From the NCBI GenBank assembly GCA_950295325.1, contig OX485803.1, positions 65,487,554 to 65,551,553 on the forward strand: a stretch of 64,000 bases of DNA, in the 5' to 3' direction. This DNA comes from Polytrichum commune (lineage: Eukaryota > Streptophyta > Polytrichopsida > Polytrichales > Polytrichaceae). Of this stretch, positions 1-11,400 are shown in pieces. The translations under genes and the position numbers were made by a program. The notes under the pieces are model-generated. The model was not told the DNA's origin and did no database searches. It saw only the letters and a program-made list of their open reading frames with translations. Each line of letters starts with the position of its first letter. Position 1 is the stretch's first letter.

Positions 1-2276
1 GTTTGTTAGGTAAAACACAAGGTTATAACACTGCATTTCCATTTAGGTGTATCAATTAGTCTACGGGCAGGGGTAAAAACACCTAAAAGATCACTCCATA
101 GCAGTGCATGCAAAGGTGACAATCTCTCTTCTCACTCTAAATTCCCAGTCAATGGTCTGGCAGTGAGTTCATTTTAATTGGACCAAGTGCGGTGCAAAAG
201 CATAGGGCTCGCCATCGACCATAGTCATTTGTAAAAGTAACCCATTTTAGTCTTGCTTATCAAAGTCGAGGGCCCTTTGATATCGTCCATAAACTGTCAT
301 TTAATTAATTCTTTTAATTGAACTTGAAACAGGCGGTGCAGTCTCCCTTGCAGGGTTATCAAAGTTCCTTAATTAATCTTTTCATCTTAAGTTGTACAGT
401 CCGACCATAGTCTTTACCTGGTCTTGGCCAAAGGCAATCGTAACTTCTTTTCTCATGACTATAGGTCAAAGACACTTATGCGCGTTACCATATTCTCACA
501 CCACTCGTAAACTCATTTCATTGATTTAAAGTTCCAATTACATCTATTCAATCCTCAAGACAATCGGTTTAATTCCTTATGACAAACCGAAGCGAACAAT
601 CCAATGATTAAAGGAAACGAAAGTTCAACTTAATCTTAGTTCCTTTTAACTTTTATTAAAGAATTCAACCTTACCAGTATAGTAAGCGGCACGTCCTTCC
701 GTCTTCTTCACTGTCGGTTGACCTTCCGTAGACAATGGACTCTTCGAGTTGTCCTTTCGACTTCCACCATAGACTTGAACAGTTTCTTCATTTGCACTGA
801 GAAGACCATAGCCTTATTCTTTATTCGGTTTAATTCGACCCGGTAATACAATGCTACGATTCCATAATCATGTCCGTATTACAAGGATACCACTTGCTGT
901 GCACAAATTGGTTTAAAGAATAAAACTACGTCGATGACAATGGATATGGTGTGCAGTCAATATTAGAGGCAATGTAGATATAGATAAATGCAGGGAGAAA
1001 AAGCCTAGGGTCTCTTAATCATTTCGTGTACTCAAGCAAAGGAATGATAGACTAAGATATTTCTGTATTTCCAGTCATATGTATTCCACGAATCGCTCCA
1101 AGATTAATCACAACTCTCAACTGGAGAGACACTTTCCTTATATTACTCAACGACCATAGTCTCATGATCGACTGTATCACAGTGATGGTAAGAAATTAAT
1201 TCGTATCATAACATATTATGACCTCAGTTCGCATTCGCAGACCTTTGACTTTACTGCTTCATCAGTACCTAAAGTTAATTCCTGTAATGCTTGCTCTCCC
1301 AAACTAGAATCCTATAAACAATGATCATCAACAGTCTGTAGCGAGTTACAAATTATTCAACTAACCTACAAGACTACAAGAAAATCACCCATCCTTCAGA
1401 TTGAACTTAGGCATTTTCTCTCAATTCACTACCTGAAGGCTGGAGAATTGCGACAGGTAATTAAGGGGAACTGCAAACACTAGGATCTCAACCAATTATA
1501 CTTGCAGACCATAGTCAACTGTAAACACAATCACTCTCAAGGATCTATCGTCACGATTTAATAATACGACTTAATTCCCTGCTCTTTATATAAATAGACA
1601 ATTCGTTCAGGTAATCAACCCCTGCAAAATTACCACACTCAGATCCCAAATTGAGACGATAGACTCGTCAGTACAGGTAATGGCCATCTCGAGAAATTGT
1701 CTTGCCATGAAAATATACAACCACATATACATAATAGGAAAGCTGACACAATTATCAAATAACTTCAGTTTACCGCTTAGCATTAAAACTCGAGATTCAC
1801 AACAGATTAAGTCCCAAGCAAACTGATACTCACGCTTGACTCCGAAGTTAGACAATTGCCTACGACCCCAGTAAAAAATCTTCTGGGAGCCACTGTACTT
1901 ATAACAACAACAACAACAACAACAACGCATGCGCATCCCACGCATGTGATTGCAAAATAAGATTTAAAAATCAGATTCACCAAAAGATCCACACACAAGA
2001 CAGAAAGTTCAATAATAATCCCTTACAAGCTCTCGGCCTCTCGCCTACAAGACACACACCTAATGAATGGCCTCCTCCTCTTTCTCAACCTACAAAAAGT
2101 AGTTATAACCATCTTTGTCTCTTCAAACCGGGCCATAACCTTCCCATGGCCTAGTTTCACATATCACAAGACATTAGCTATTTCACACCACAAGGTTTCA
2201 TATTTTCGAGTTCAAGAAGTGACTATTCACACTTAAACTTCATTAATGCTACCAAAAATCAAAAAATTGTACCACA
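1..2276 (-). repeat. 3' LTR of the retrotransposon, cut by the window edge
   Basis: Position 1 corresponds to position 15813 of the other LTR. The inner end is ...ACCACA at 2276, matching the TG...CA rule. Differences seen against the right copy are one A in the run near 432, one base near 1899 (T here, A in the other copy) and six bases of CAA repeat. Nothing in it looks coding; the cysteine-rich open frames are translations of the CAA repeat on the opposite strand. Confidence 0.95.
1903..1926. repeat. CAA trinucleotide microsatellite in the 3' LTR
   Basis: Uninterrupted CAA units. The matching tract in the other LTR is six bases longer, which is the largest difference between the two LTRs. 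Confidence 0.9.
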
Positions 2277-2288
2277 TAGCCCCCGACT
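2277..2288 (-). other. Polypurine tract next to the 3' LTR
   Basis: On the minus strand this reads AGTCGGGGGCTA and directly precedes the TGTGGTAC start of the 3' LTR. The G-run in this position is where plus-strand DNA synthesis is primed in LTR elements. It is short and interrupted by pyrimidines, so the exact limits are uncertain. Confidence 0.6.
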
Positions 2289-2304
2289 AACATTGTTGCT
2301 GGCC

Positions 2305-4989
2305 TCAGCAACCTTGTCTCCGAAATGGTTGGTGAAATGGACGTTGAGGGTGCGAAGTTATGTTAGCTGCTCTTTTGTTGTCCCGAATCTCCATCTTCTC
2401 AATAGCACGGCGTAGATCATCATCTACTTCCACCATCTCTGGAGCATTAAGACGTTGCCATCGCAAGAATCTTTCGAATGGCCCCGCCCGGGTGTGCGGA
2501 AATTCATCGATCAGACACCTATGAGCACCTGCAATAAAGTGAGTGATGGCCATGGCTTCCACCAGTCGTACCCATCGGGTCGGACGATATTGCAATTTCA
2601 AGAGTAGTAGAAATTCATGACGGCTTTCCGAAAATTGATTGACATCAATGGTAACGTTCCATTGACCACACCAGTCGGCGAGAGTGTTACAAAACACTGC
2701 AGCCCGGAAACATACTGGATCCACATGTTGAATATGTTCCTCAAAAAAATTCCGATATGCTTCCTGACATTGAGCTGCGGTCGCCTTAGGCCCTGGTATA
2801 AGAGGCCAATTGTACTCCACACTATGGAGTGTCGCTTGCGGGTCCCATTTGTGTCTTCGAGTACACGCGCAAAAGTGGGGATGCGTGGCCACGGCTGGTG
2901 GCGGATGGGAAGACCATTGCCTAGAGATTCGGCGATAATGGATATCCGCCGGGATGTCCTCACTTCGTGACAACCCATAGTCCTCCAATAACCATGAAAG
3001 AGCCTCCCAAGTGGGAACCGGCGTTTCTTGAGGCCTGTCAAACATCTTATGGTATTGCCCCAAATATTGCAAAGTTAGGGGACTGCCCACTAATGGTAAC
3101 CTGATAGAAATAGAGGGTACAGAGAAGCTAGGGGGTGGCAGATCAAGTTGAATTTGGCCGTGTAAATTTAACAACGGTTTCTTCCCAGCAGAGGCTTCCT
3201 TAATATATCTCTCCAATCTATTACTAGTCCTCTCATGTTGGAACAGATAATGGGAGGCACTTAAATCCTTGCTAGAGACCATAGACAAACGTTGCACATT
3301 GTTGGAAAGAAGACTAGGTACAAAGTCAGGATGTTGGAGTTGCCCGTATAGGCTCTGTAACACCAATTGCCACTCATGCAGGTCCGACTGCGTCTGGCCA
3401 TAAAACTGAGATGAAATTCGTGTGCTATAATCTTGCCAGGAAGCCACACGCTTATCAGATTGGTAGGACAATGACTGACGACTCACCCATTGACGTTCTA
3501 AAGAGGAATAATATAACAAAACCCTTGCCCCCATATCCCCGATGACCATGAAAGCAGCATGTGGATCTGAGAGTTGAAGATGTTTACGAGCTAGGATTTC
3601 GGCACAAAGGTTTTCAATCCCCTCCTCGCAACTAGTTGCCCAAACTTCCAAAAATTGCCTATGATCTAACCAATCCTCTCTGACCAACTTATGAGTAACT
3701 AAGAATAAATCCCTCTGTAATTCATACAATCGAAACAAATCTTGAGGAACTGGACCACTGGACTCCCAATCCCACAACCTGGCCACGGACGCTTTAGACT
3801 GATGGACAGTTTTAGACTCGAGAAGGACTTGAGTTTTCGGAGAATGCTCTTTCTCCTTCCTGGTCAAGAGCTCCCGTTGAAGCTCAAACTCCTTTTTCTG
3901 CAGCTGTAATTTTTCCCGCAACTGGTGACTTTCCGTCTGCACTTTCTTTAACTCCTCTTGGCAAGATTGTAAGGTCGCTCGCTCCTGCTCCCCATGTTGC
4001 ATTTGCTCCCTCAATGCCTGGTTCTCTTTTTCTTTTTCTTCGCCGAGCGCCTTGCTAGTTTCCATTATCTTTCTCAGGGTCTCGATCTCGGCCTCTTTAC
4101 TCATTCGTTCTTTCATAGCTTGTGCAAGGTCACACAGGTTCTTCACATTGTTAGTCTGGCATTCCACCAGAGCTTCACCTTTCTTAATTAATTGGTCCTG
4201 TTTCTCATCAACCATTGTCTGCAAACTTTGCACCCGAAGCCTCAGCCTTCGATTCTCCACAACTTCTTGATCTGGTTTCTCAGGGCTGGACGATGGACTG
4301 GGAGTTGATTGAGGAGATGATGGTCCTCCCAAGAACACAGCTGGGGGAGGTAACTCTTCGCAAAGTACCGAGATGTAGAAAGCTGAATACAACTCCATCA
4401 ACTTCATCTTTCGCTTAACCTCAATCTCTTCCAGCATCCTTTCTTGCACTATGCTAGCCCAGTTCACCCTCTCGCCATCCAAAGTCTTCATTACAGCCAT
4501 TATCATTCTCTGAGGGATTGTGTCCTTCTGAGGTCGAAACAGGAAATAGTCATTGATGAACTTAAGCCACTGTTTCCATTGTGGTTTCGCAGCATCAAGT
4601 TTACACCCCCTGGGGGTGCAAGGTAGTTCCCCTTCGAACCAAGACTCATATTGATGCTTTGTGAGTCCCGGCATCTCTTCGACTAAATGACCCCCAGCTG
4701 GTAACCTTAAAATTCTTTCAATCATCTTGCTACTGAAGTCTATGGTCCGTCCATCGACTAGGGCAGTCTCAGTCTCTCGAGAATAAGTTTGGACAAATTG
4801 AACGACTCTGTCCACATAAGCCACTCTGGTAACATTTTGGATCCAAGACAAATAATTGAATATTCCAGCTCTCCTCAGTCTCTCACTGTCCATGTTCCAG
4901 GACGCCCGGAGTGCCGCAGGAATAGGAGACAACACTATCGGCCTGATGCTCAAGGCCTGACTTGACTTAGCTATCTCACCATTTTCCAT
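2305..4989 (-). CDS. Extra ORF in env position of the retrotransposon, coiled-coil protein of unknown function
   Basis: An intact 894-residue frame starting at a true ATG (4989) and ending 28 bp before the 3' LTR, in the slot where Athila elements carry an env-like gene. Residues about 20-210 (with FVQTYSRE, VDGRTIDFSSKMIERILRLP) loosely resemble the putative plant transposon protein or plant-mobile-type domains that retrotransposons and MULEs carry. A Ser/Pro linker follows at about 220-240. A long heptad-like coiled coil rich in E, K, Q and L covers about 240-390. The remainder is a Trp-rich globular region with a His/Cys cluster (HPHFCACTRRH) near residue 720. I see no signal peptide or membrane segment, so it does not look like an envelope protein. 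It remains open although pol is broken. It could be a captured host gene or an element-specific assembly factor. Expression would probably need splicing, since it lies about 3.5 kb after pol. Function unknown. Confidence 0.8.
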   Translation of the reverse strand: MENGEIAKSSQALSIRPIVLSPIPAALRASWNMDSERLRRAGIFNYLSWIQNVTRVAYVDRVVQFVQTYSRETETALVDGRTIDFSSKMIERILRLPAGGHLVEEMPGLTKHQYESWFEGELPCTPRGCKLDAAKPQWKQWLKFINDYFLFRPQKDTIPQRMIMAVMKTLDGERVNWASIVQERMLEEIEVKRKMKLMELYSAFYISVLCEELPPPAVFLGGPSSPQSTPSPSSSPEKPDQEVVENRRLRLRVQSLQTMVDEKQDQLIKKGEALVECQTNNVKNLCDLAQAMKERMSKEAEIETLRKIMETSKALGEEKEKENQALREQMQHGEQERATLQSCQEELKKVQTESHQLREKLQLQKKEFELQRELLTRKEKEHSPKTQVLLESKTVHQSKASVARLWDWESSGPVPQDLFRLYELQRDLFLVTHKLVREDWLDHRQFLEVWATSCEEGIENLCAEILARKHLQLSDPHAAFMVIGDMGARVLLYYSSLERQWVSRQSLSYQSDKRVASWQDYSTRISSQFYGQTQSDLHEWQLVLQSLYGQLQHPDFVPSLLSNNVQRLSMVSSKDLSASHYLFQHERTSNRLERYIKEASAGKKPLLNLHGQIQLDLPPPSFSVPSISIRLPLVGSPLTLQYLGQYHKMFDRPQETPVPTWEALSWLLEDYGLSRSEDIPADIHYRRISRQWSSHPPPAVATHPHFCACTRRHKWDPQATLHSVEYNWPLIPGPKATAAQCQEAYRNFFEEHIQHVDPVCFRAAVFCNTLADWCGQWNVTIDVNQFSESRHEFLLLLKLQYRPTRWVRLVEAMAITHFIAGAHRCLIDEFPHTRAGPFERFLRWQRLNAPEMVEVDDDLRRAIEKMEIRDNKRAANITSHPQRPFHQPFRRQGC

Positions 4990-7900
4990 GGTATCTCACT
5001 GTTGCTTTCTCAGACAATGGATTTGTATCCCAATATCAGTGCTGTAACTTTTATGAAAAGGTCAAGAGCTTTGTTCTACCCAAGACTCGCTACCCTGCAC
5101 AAGGCCCACTTCACAGACTAAGTTCCTAGCATTTTTCTTCAGTTGAGGGCCCCTGGTAGTCAATTAACTCTAATTGTTGCATTTTTTTTTTTCATCTACA
5201 GCACTCAAAAAGAACTGCTTCCACAACCTCTGTTCAATCTTTATCAAGAAACTATATCTCTATAATCTTGGAAGGAGTTTCCTCGGGGAGACAATGGTCT
5301 TGTTAACTACTCTTTCTCCGGCCGTTGTACTCATTGAATGATTCGTTTTGGGAACAGCAGAGAACCTTTTTACCTCTGAATCCCTCCTTTCTATCTTTTC
5401 TCTTTGAAATCATTCCCTCCCATTCACTTAGCTATTGCATTCTCTTTACAAAGTTCTACTTCAGAGCTCTAAACAATATACTAAATTACGATAATATCTT
5501 TCTCCTTTTTCACTCGGCTCATAACCTCTTCAACTGTCAACTTTAAGCATTATCTGGAAGAAAATTCTCTGGCCCTCTCTTTTAGCCTTAAAGTTGTCAC
5601 TAACTTAACCAATTTGGAATCTATCTTTTTCTTCCACTCATCACTTCCGCACTTGGATCTATAAGACTTTTTCATTTCTCTCTGGCAACTTTGTCACAGT
5701 TTTCTCTCAACAATATCACTTTCTTTTTGCTGAGCCTAATATCTGACGTTCTTTCATCCCTGCCTTTGCCATAACCTGTAAAGTCTTCATTTCAGGGCCC
5801 TCCCTTCTTTCTGCAGCACTCCATGCTTACTACATTTATTTCTCTTCTTCTAAACTTATGGATCTCTCTCTAATGGCAGCAAGAATTTGAGCAGATAAAA
5901 AATCTCAGAAAAATAAATCTTGACTGTAGTCTGGGGCTCTTTTCAGAGAAGTTTCCTCTCCTGCCTTTAAGCGACTAATTTTAGCTTCTAATTGAGCATT
6001 ACTCTTAAGCATTGTTCACTACTTTTCAGCTCCCAACCCTTACAACGGATTTTTTTTCTTTTCTTTTCTTTATAACTCTCTGCTCATCAATCCTAGCTCA
6101 AATCAGGGCCTCATTTTTTCTCAAACCTACAAGATCACCCAGAATATCCTCTCATTTCTAAGCACACCTAAGCTCTCATTTCTTTCTTTATTTACTCAAC
6201 TATATACATAGTGCAATATGCTTGGCCATAGTCTGACAATTTCTTTCAAACCCTTGTTTCAGTTGGACTATTGCCTTAATACATCCTCATTACTTATCTG
6301 TGCCTCAACAATATCTATTGCAAAGAGAAACACCCAAGGGATGAGCCAAACCTATCAGTAGAACTCTCATGCTATCCCCTGCACTTCTTTTTCCACAGTT
6401 GACTCAATTTGTCTTGGTGAGGGTCCTAATTTTTCTCCTTGACAGTTTAACTATGAAAGATCTTAGGTCTCTCTTCTCAGACTTATGATGACTCAATTAA
6501 CCCACTGAGATATTTCCAGGCTAGATTTCTACCCTCTCCAAGATTTAACAATTGCTTCTAAAATTGAGTTATCAGTCTCACAAGTGTTGCAACATATTTA
6601 GCTCCCTTAACATCTCTCTGTCATTCTCTGTTGTACGTCTGCAAGATATTATTTATTTTGTATTTTTTCTGGAGGAGCATTTCTCCTATAACCCTCTCCT
6701 CATAACTCACTTAGCTTTGGCTTGCAGATGTTTTCTCTCCCTATCTTTGAGCTAGTCTCCCTTCTTAAGCTCTTAACAAGGCAATAGTCTGTTATTTCCC
6801 AATAAGCATATGCTTTACTTAGGCTATTGTCTTACCATCTTTGAATGGGGAGAGCCGGCCGCTAGTTACAAATGAACCGGTTGAGTTTGAAAATAATCGG
6901 TCGAAGTCCAAGACTTCAGGAAATTTACCGATCATTTTAGAGGAATTTATAAAATACACCCCAAATTAATGAAGAAAAACCGAAAGATGTCAACATTTAC
7001 CGGTTGGACTTGGAGACACTAGGATCTTTACCGGATATGCTCAAAATCCTCCCCAAACACTGTTACCATCTAGCTTTGTCCATATATCAATACCCTTAGG
7101 GTATCTAGAGGATGACCCCAAAATCTAACACCAGAACCCATTTGTTAATACCTGCCACCATTCTGACCACATTCTCTCCTGATATCACTCCTCTTCCTCA
7201 ACCAGATAGTTGCCTGGGACCCACCGTCTTTTGTCCCTTACAGCTAATTGGAAAAAATTAGGTTAATCACACTCTGACCCTAATCCTTTCTTGACACATT
7301 TCTGCGCTCAATTTCTTCAACTTTTCTGCTAACTTCTAATCTGGCCATAGTCTTTAACTTCAACTGACAGTATCCGCTTTATGTAGGCCATTGCCTTGAG
7401 ATATTTCATTCCCTTATCTTTGGATCAACCTCTTTTGATAACCCCAACAAGTATAGATCTATGTCAAAATGAGCAGAGCCTAATAACAACAACTCCCTTA
7501 CTCTTGCTGCCGAAATCATTCATTTACCCAAAATGTCCGCCTGGTCAGAGTCTCTTACAACCATGCAGAAAACGCACATAAGAGAAAGTATATATAAAAA
7601 TATATATAACAACAGTAACTCACCTGCTTCTATCGCAACAGCTGCTCTTCCGCTGCCACCACGCTCTGCAACCTTCTACTTCTGACGCATTCTCTTACTT
7701 TCATCAGACTATGGGCTTAAGCTATTCCACTTCTTGGTTTTCTGTAACGGCGGATGAAGACTTAGCCTCTAGTCTATTCACATTCCGTTAGCTTTCTGTC
7801 TTTTCATCCAACCTATACTAGCCTGGCCATAGTTTTTTTGGCTAGGCCACAAGGTTTCCATTTTTATTTCGTTTAAGTCAAGCACTAATACTCATGAGGT

Positions 7901-8475
7901 TAATTAGCTACTTCTTTTCTTTTCTTTTTATTCGATTCCCTTCCTGATTTTCTCACGATTCATTTGTAAGGTATCTATGATATATATATAGTTGATATAT
8001 AATTGATGTATGTAATTATATTTATATCTTATTACGATCATTCAAATTAGTTACGTAAATCTATATCAATTTTGATAGAATGATCACTATATTCGTTAAT
8101 TTGAGACTTTCTCTTGTCTTAAATTAATATATGGACCACAACAACATGGGTCTAATGTTTGGGTTGTCCTACCTAAACCATCTTGATATGAGTTCTTAAT
8201 TGGGTTCTTGATATGAACACCCGTTTCAAAGTATTTGCATCTTACAATATTCTCCAAGATATGTGTGATTTGATCCATATTCTTATATTTGTAACTCGTC
8301 TCAAAATGCTTAAAAAATATCCCCAATTAACAAATGTAGTGATAATGCCTCTTTTACACGTAACTTAAAGTGATTAAATAATTTGTATTATATAATAATA
8401 TTAAATAATTTGTAATATATAATCATTACTTGTAATAGAAACTCCCTCTCACTATATCCTAGTAACTGACCTCAG
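4990..8475 (-). other. Non-coding spacer of the retrotransposon between pol and the extra ORF
   Basis: No convincing coding frame on either strand. From about 5100 to 7900 the plus strand is rich in C and T, so the sense RNA would be rich in purines. Positions 7980-8460 are AT-rich with short TATA-like runs. A block at about 6850-7030 has several ACCGG/ACCGA motifs and a GGCCGGCCGC site and looks different in composition. The 8-mer CCATAGTC, frequent in the LTR, recurs here near 6228 and 7345. A spliced leader or intron for the downstream ORF would have to lie here, but I could not fix splice sites. Confidence 0.6.
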
Positions 8476-11400
8476 TTACGTATGATATTTTTTTAGACGA
8501 TAGCCATTAATGCGTGTGAGCAAAGGTTTGCCCTCAAAATCTACTAGGTCAAATGACCCATTGTCATGTGCAATTTTAACTTGATATGGTCCCATCCAGT
8601 GGAGTTTGAATTTACCAGGAAATTTTTGAAAGCGACTATCATAGAGCAAAACCAAATCATCAGCGGTGAGTGTTTTAGATTTCATTTTGCTATCATAGTA
8701 AGTCTTACGCCACTTCTGAATGGCTGCCATATTCAAATAGGCTTGATTCCTCACCTCATCCAGTCTTTCTAACATTGCTATCCGCTCGTGTAGGGATTCC
8801 TCATCACTCAATCTTGCATCAACAGCAATGCGTAAAGAAGGTAATTCTAACTCCACAAGTAGGATAGCTTCTTGACCATAAACTAATTGAAAAGGGGTGA
8901 ACTTAGTTGTGACTTTATAGGCTGTTCGATAAGCCCATAATGCATCTAACAACTTGCTATCCCAATCAGTCATAGAGTTTTGGACTGTCTTAGTAATTAT
9001 CTTACACAAAATCCCATTGGTCTTTTCGGTTTGTCCATTGGCTCGTGGGTGATATGGGGATGTTAGACGATGTTTAATTTTATACTTCTCGGTGAGTTCT
9101 TTAATGACATCGTTTACAAAGTGTGTCCCTCAATCACTTACCAACTCCTTTGGACAACCATAACGTGATAAGATTTTCTCTCTTAAAAACTTAGCTACAA
9201 CATGTTTATCATCTTTTCTAGTGGCTTCAGCTTCCGCCCACTTAGTGACGTAATCTGTGGCCACTAAAATATACTGATATCTCCCATGACGACTTGGTGG
9301 GTTAATGGGACCAACAAAATCAATCCCCCACTTCTCAAATGGTGCAAGGGCTAGGATAGGTGTAAGTGGCATTGCGGAAGAATCTGTTGGTTTCCCAATC
9401 CTCTGACACACATCACATTGTCTTGTGTATGTGGTGCAGTCAGCGAAAAGAGTGGGCCACCAATAACCACTTTGCAATATCTTTCTAGCAGTGACATCTC
9501 CTGCAAAGTGACCTCCTGCCATGTTATCGTGACACTCTTTTAGAATTAAAGGAATCTCGGAACTAGTGACACAACGACGTAAGACCTCATCTTTCCCTTT
9601 CTTATACAAGGTGTCAGCAATAATGGTATAAGGCATGGCTTTGAAAATCAATCGCCGTTTCTGTTTTTCAGTAAAGTCCGGAGGGAATTTGTGGCTTTGT
9701 AAATATTCAATTATTTCTGCATACTCGTGAGGAATGACATCAATATAAAATAATTGGACGTCTGGAAACGAATCATCTATGGGTTCTGATCCAGAGTCTT
9801 CTTTTAATCTCGAAAGGTGGTCTGCGTTGGCATGACTCTTGCCCGGTCTAACTTCGACTGTGAAGTTAAATTCTTGCAAAAGTAATACCCATCTTGCAAT
9901 TCTTCCACTCAGTTGGGGTTTGTTGATCATATATTTCAATGCATCATGATCCACGTGGAATACAAATTTGTTTCCCAAGAGATAATGACGGAATTTTTGG
10001 ACGGAGAAAATCATGCCTAAAGCCTCACGTTCAGTGACAGTGTAGTTTCTCTCAGCTTGTACCAACTGACGACTCGCAAAGTAAATGGGATGGTCATGTC
10101 CTTTCTCATCTTTCTGACTTAGGACTGATCCAATTGCTACATTGGATGCATCCACAAATATATGGAACTCTTTGTCCCAATTAGGGGGTACAAGTATTGG
10201 GGCTGACACTAGTTTTCTCTTTAGTGTGTTAAAGGCATGTGTACAAGCTGAAGTCCAAATTGGAGCTTCATCACCTTTCTTAAGCAGTTCTGTCAAAGGC
10301 ATTGCAATTGTTGCATACCGGTAAATGAATCTTCTATAATAACCAGTGTGACCAAGGAATCCTTTGACCTCCGTAATAGTAGTAGGAATAGGCAAAGATA
10401 CAATGTTTGCTATCTTATCAGGGTCAGTTGCTATGCCTTGTTCAGACACAATGTGTCCTACCAGTCTTCCAAAAGGCACTAGAAAGATTGACTTTGCGGC
10501 ATTAATTGAAATGCCAAACTCCATGCATTTATCGAAACATTTTTGGAGATAATCTGCGTGGTTTTTATCATCACCAAAGACAGCAAAATCATCCAAAAAA
10601 ATTTCCATGAATTTACGGAGATATTCCTGAAAGGCTTCAGTCATGACACGTTGGAAAGTAGCAGGGGCATTGCATAACCCAAATGGCATTACAATGTAAG
10701 CAAAGGTACCCCAATCTGTGGTAAAAGTTGTATACCAACGGTGTGATTCAAAGATTCGGATTTGGTTATACCCAGAAAATCCGTCCATAAATGAGTAGCG
10801 TTTGTAACCCGCCACTGCATCCAACATGGTGTCGGTAAAAGGTAAAGGGAAATAGTCCTTCCGGGTGACGCTATTGAGTCTCCGGAAATCTTGACAAATT
10901 CTTAATTTCCCATTCTTTTTAGGTACTACAACGATGGGTGACACCCACTCACTATAAGGGACTTTGTAAATAAACCCTGCCTCGAGAAGTTTATCAATTT
11001 CTTCTTTGACCATTAAGGAATATTTAGGATTCATCCGATACTGTCTTTGTCTCACTGGGGTAGTCCCTTCCTCAAGTACGATCTTATGTTCACATACTTC
11101 AGGAGGGACTCCTCTCAAATCCTTATAAGTCCACGCAAAGACTTTAATATTCCTTTTGAAGAAATTATACCAATACTGCCATTCGGTTTTGGATAATTTC
11201 TCGTGAACTTTAATGATCTTAGGAACTTCCTCGGTTCCTAGGTTCATCTCTTTGTAAACATCTTTAGACACATAACTCTTAATAGGTGCATTATAAGAGA
11301 ACATGGCATCCTCCCATTCTTCCTCAAAAGATGGTAATTTACTCTCAAATTCTTTTAATGGGGTAGACCGTTTCTTAGGGTTGGGTGTTAATAAGGTTTT

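Noticed and set aside
1607-1998. Cysteine- or valine-rich ORFs in the LTR (also at 17418-17815)
   Set aside because: They come from translating the CAA microsatellite on the opposite strand; the frame is not supported elsewhere.
2598-4626. Several 60-147-residue ORFs on both strands within the 894-residue ORF
   Set aside because: They are shadow frames inside an intact long ORF, with no motifs.
8096-8326. 76-residue minus-strand ORF in the retrotransposon spacer
   Set aside because: AT-rich composition, no motif and no support as a spliced exon.
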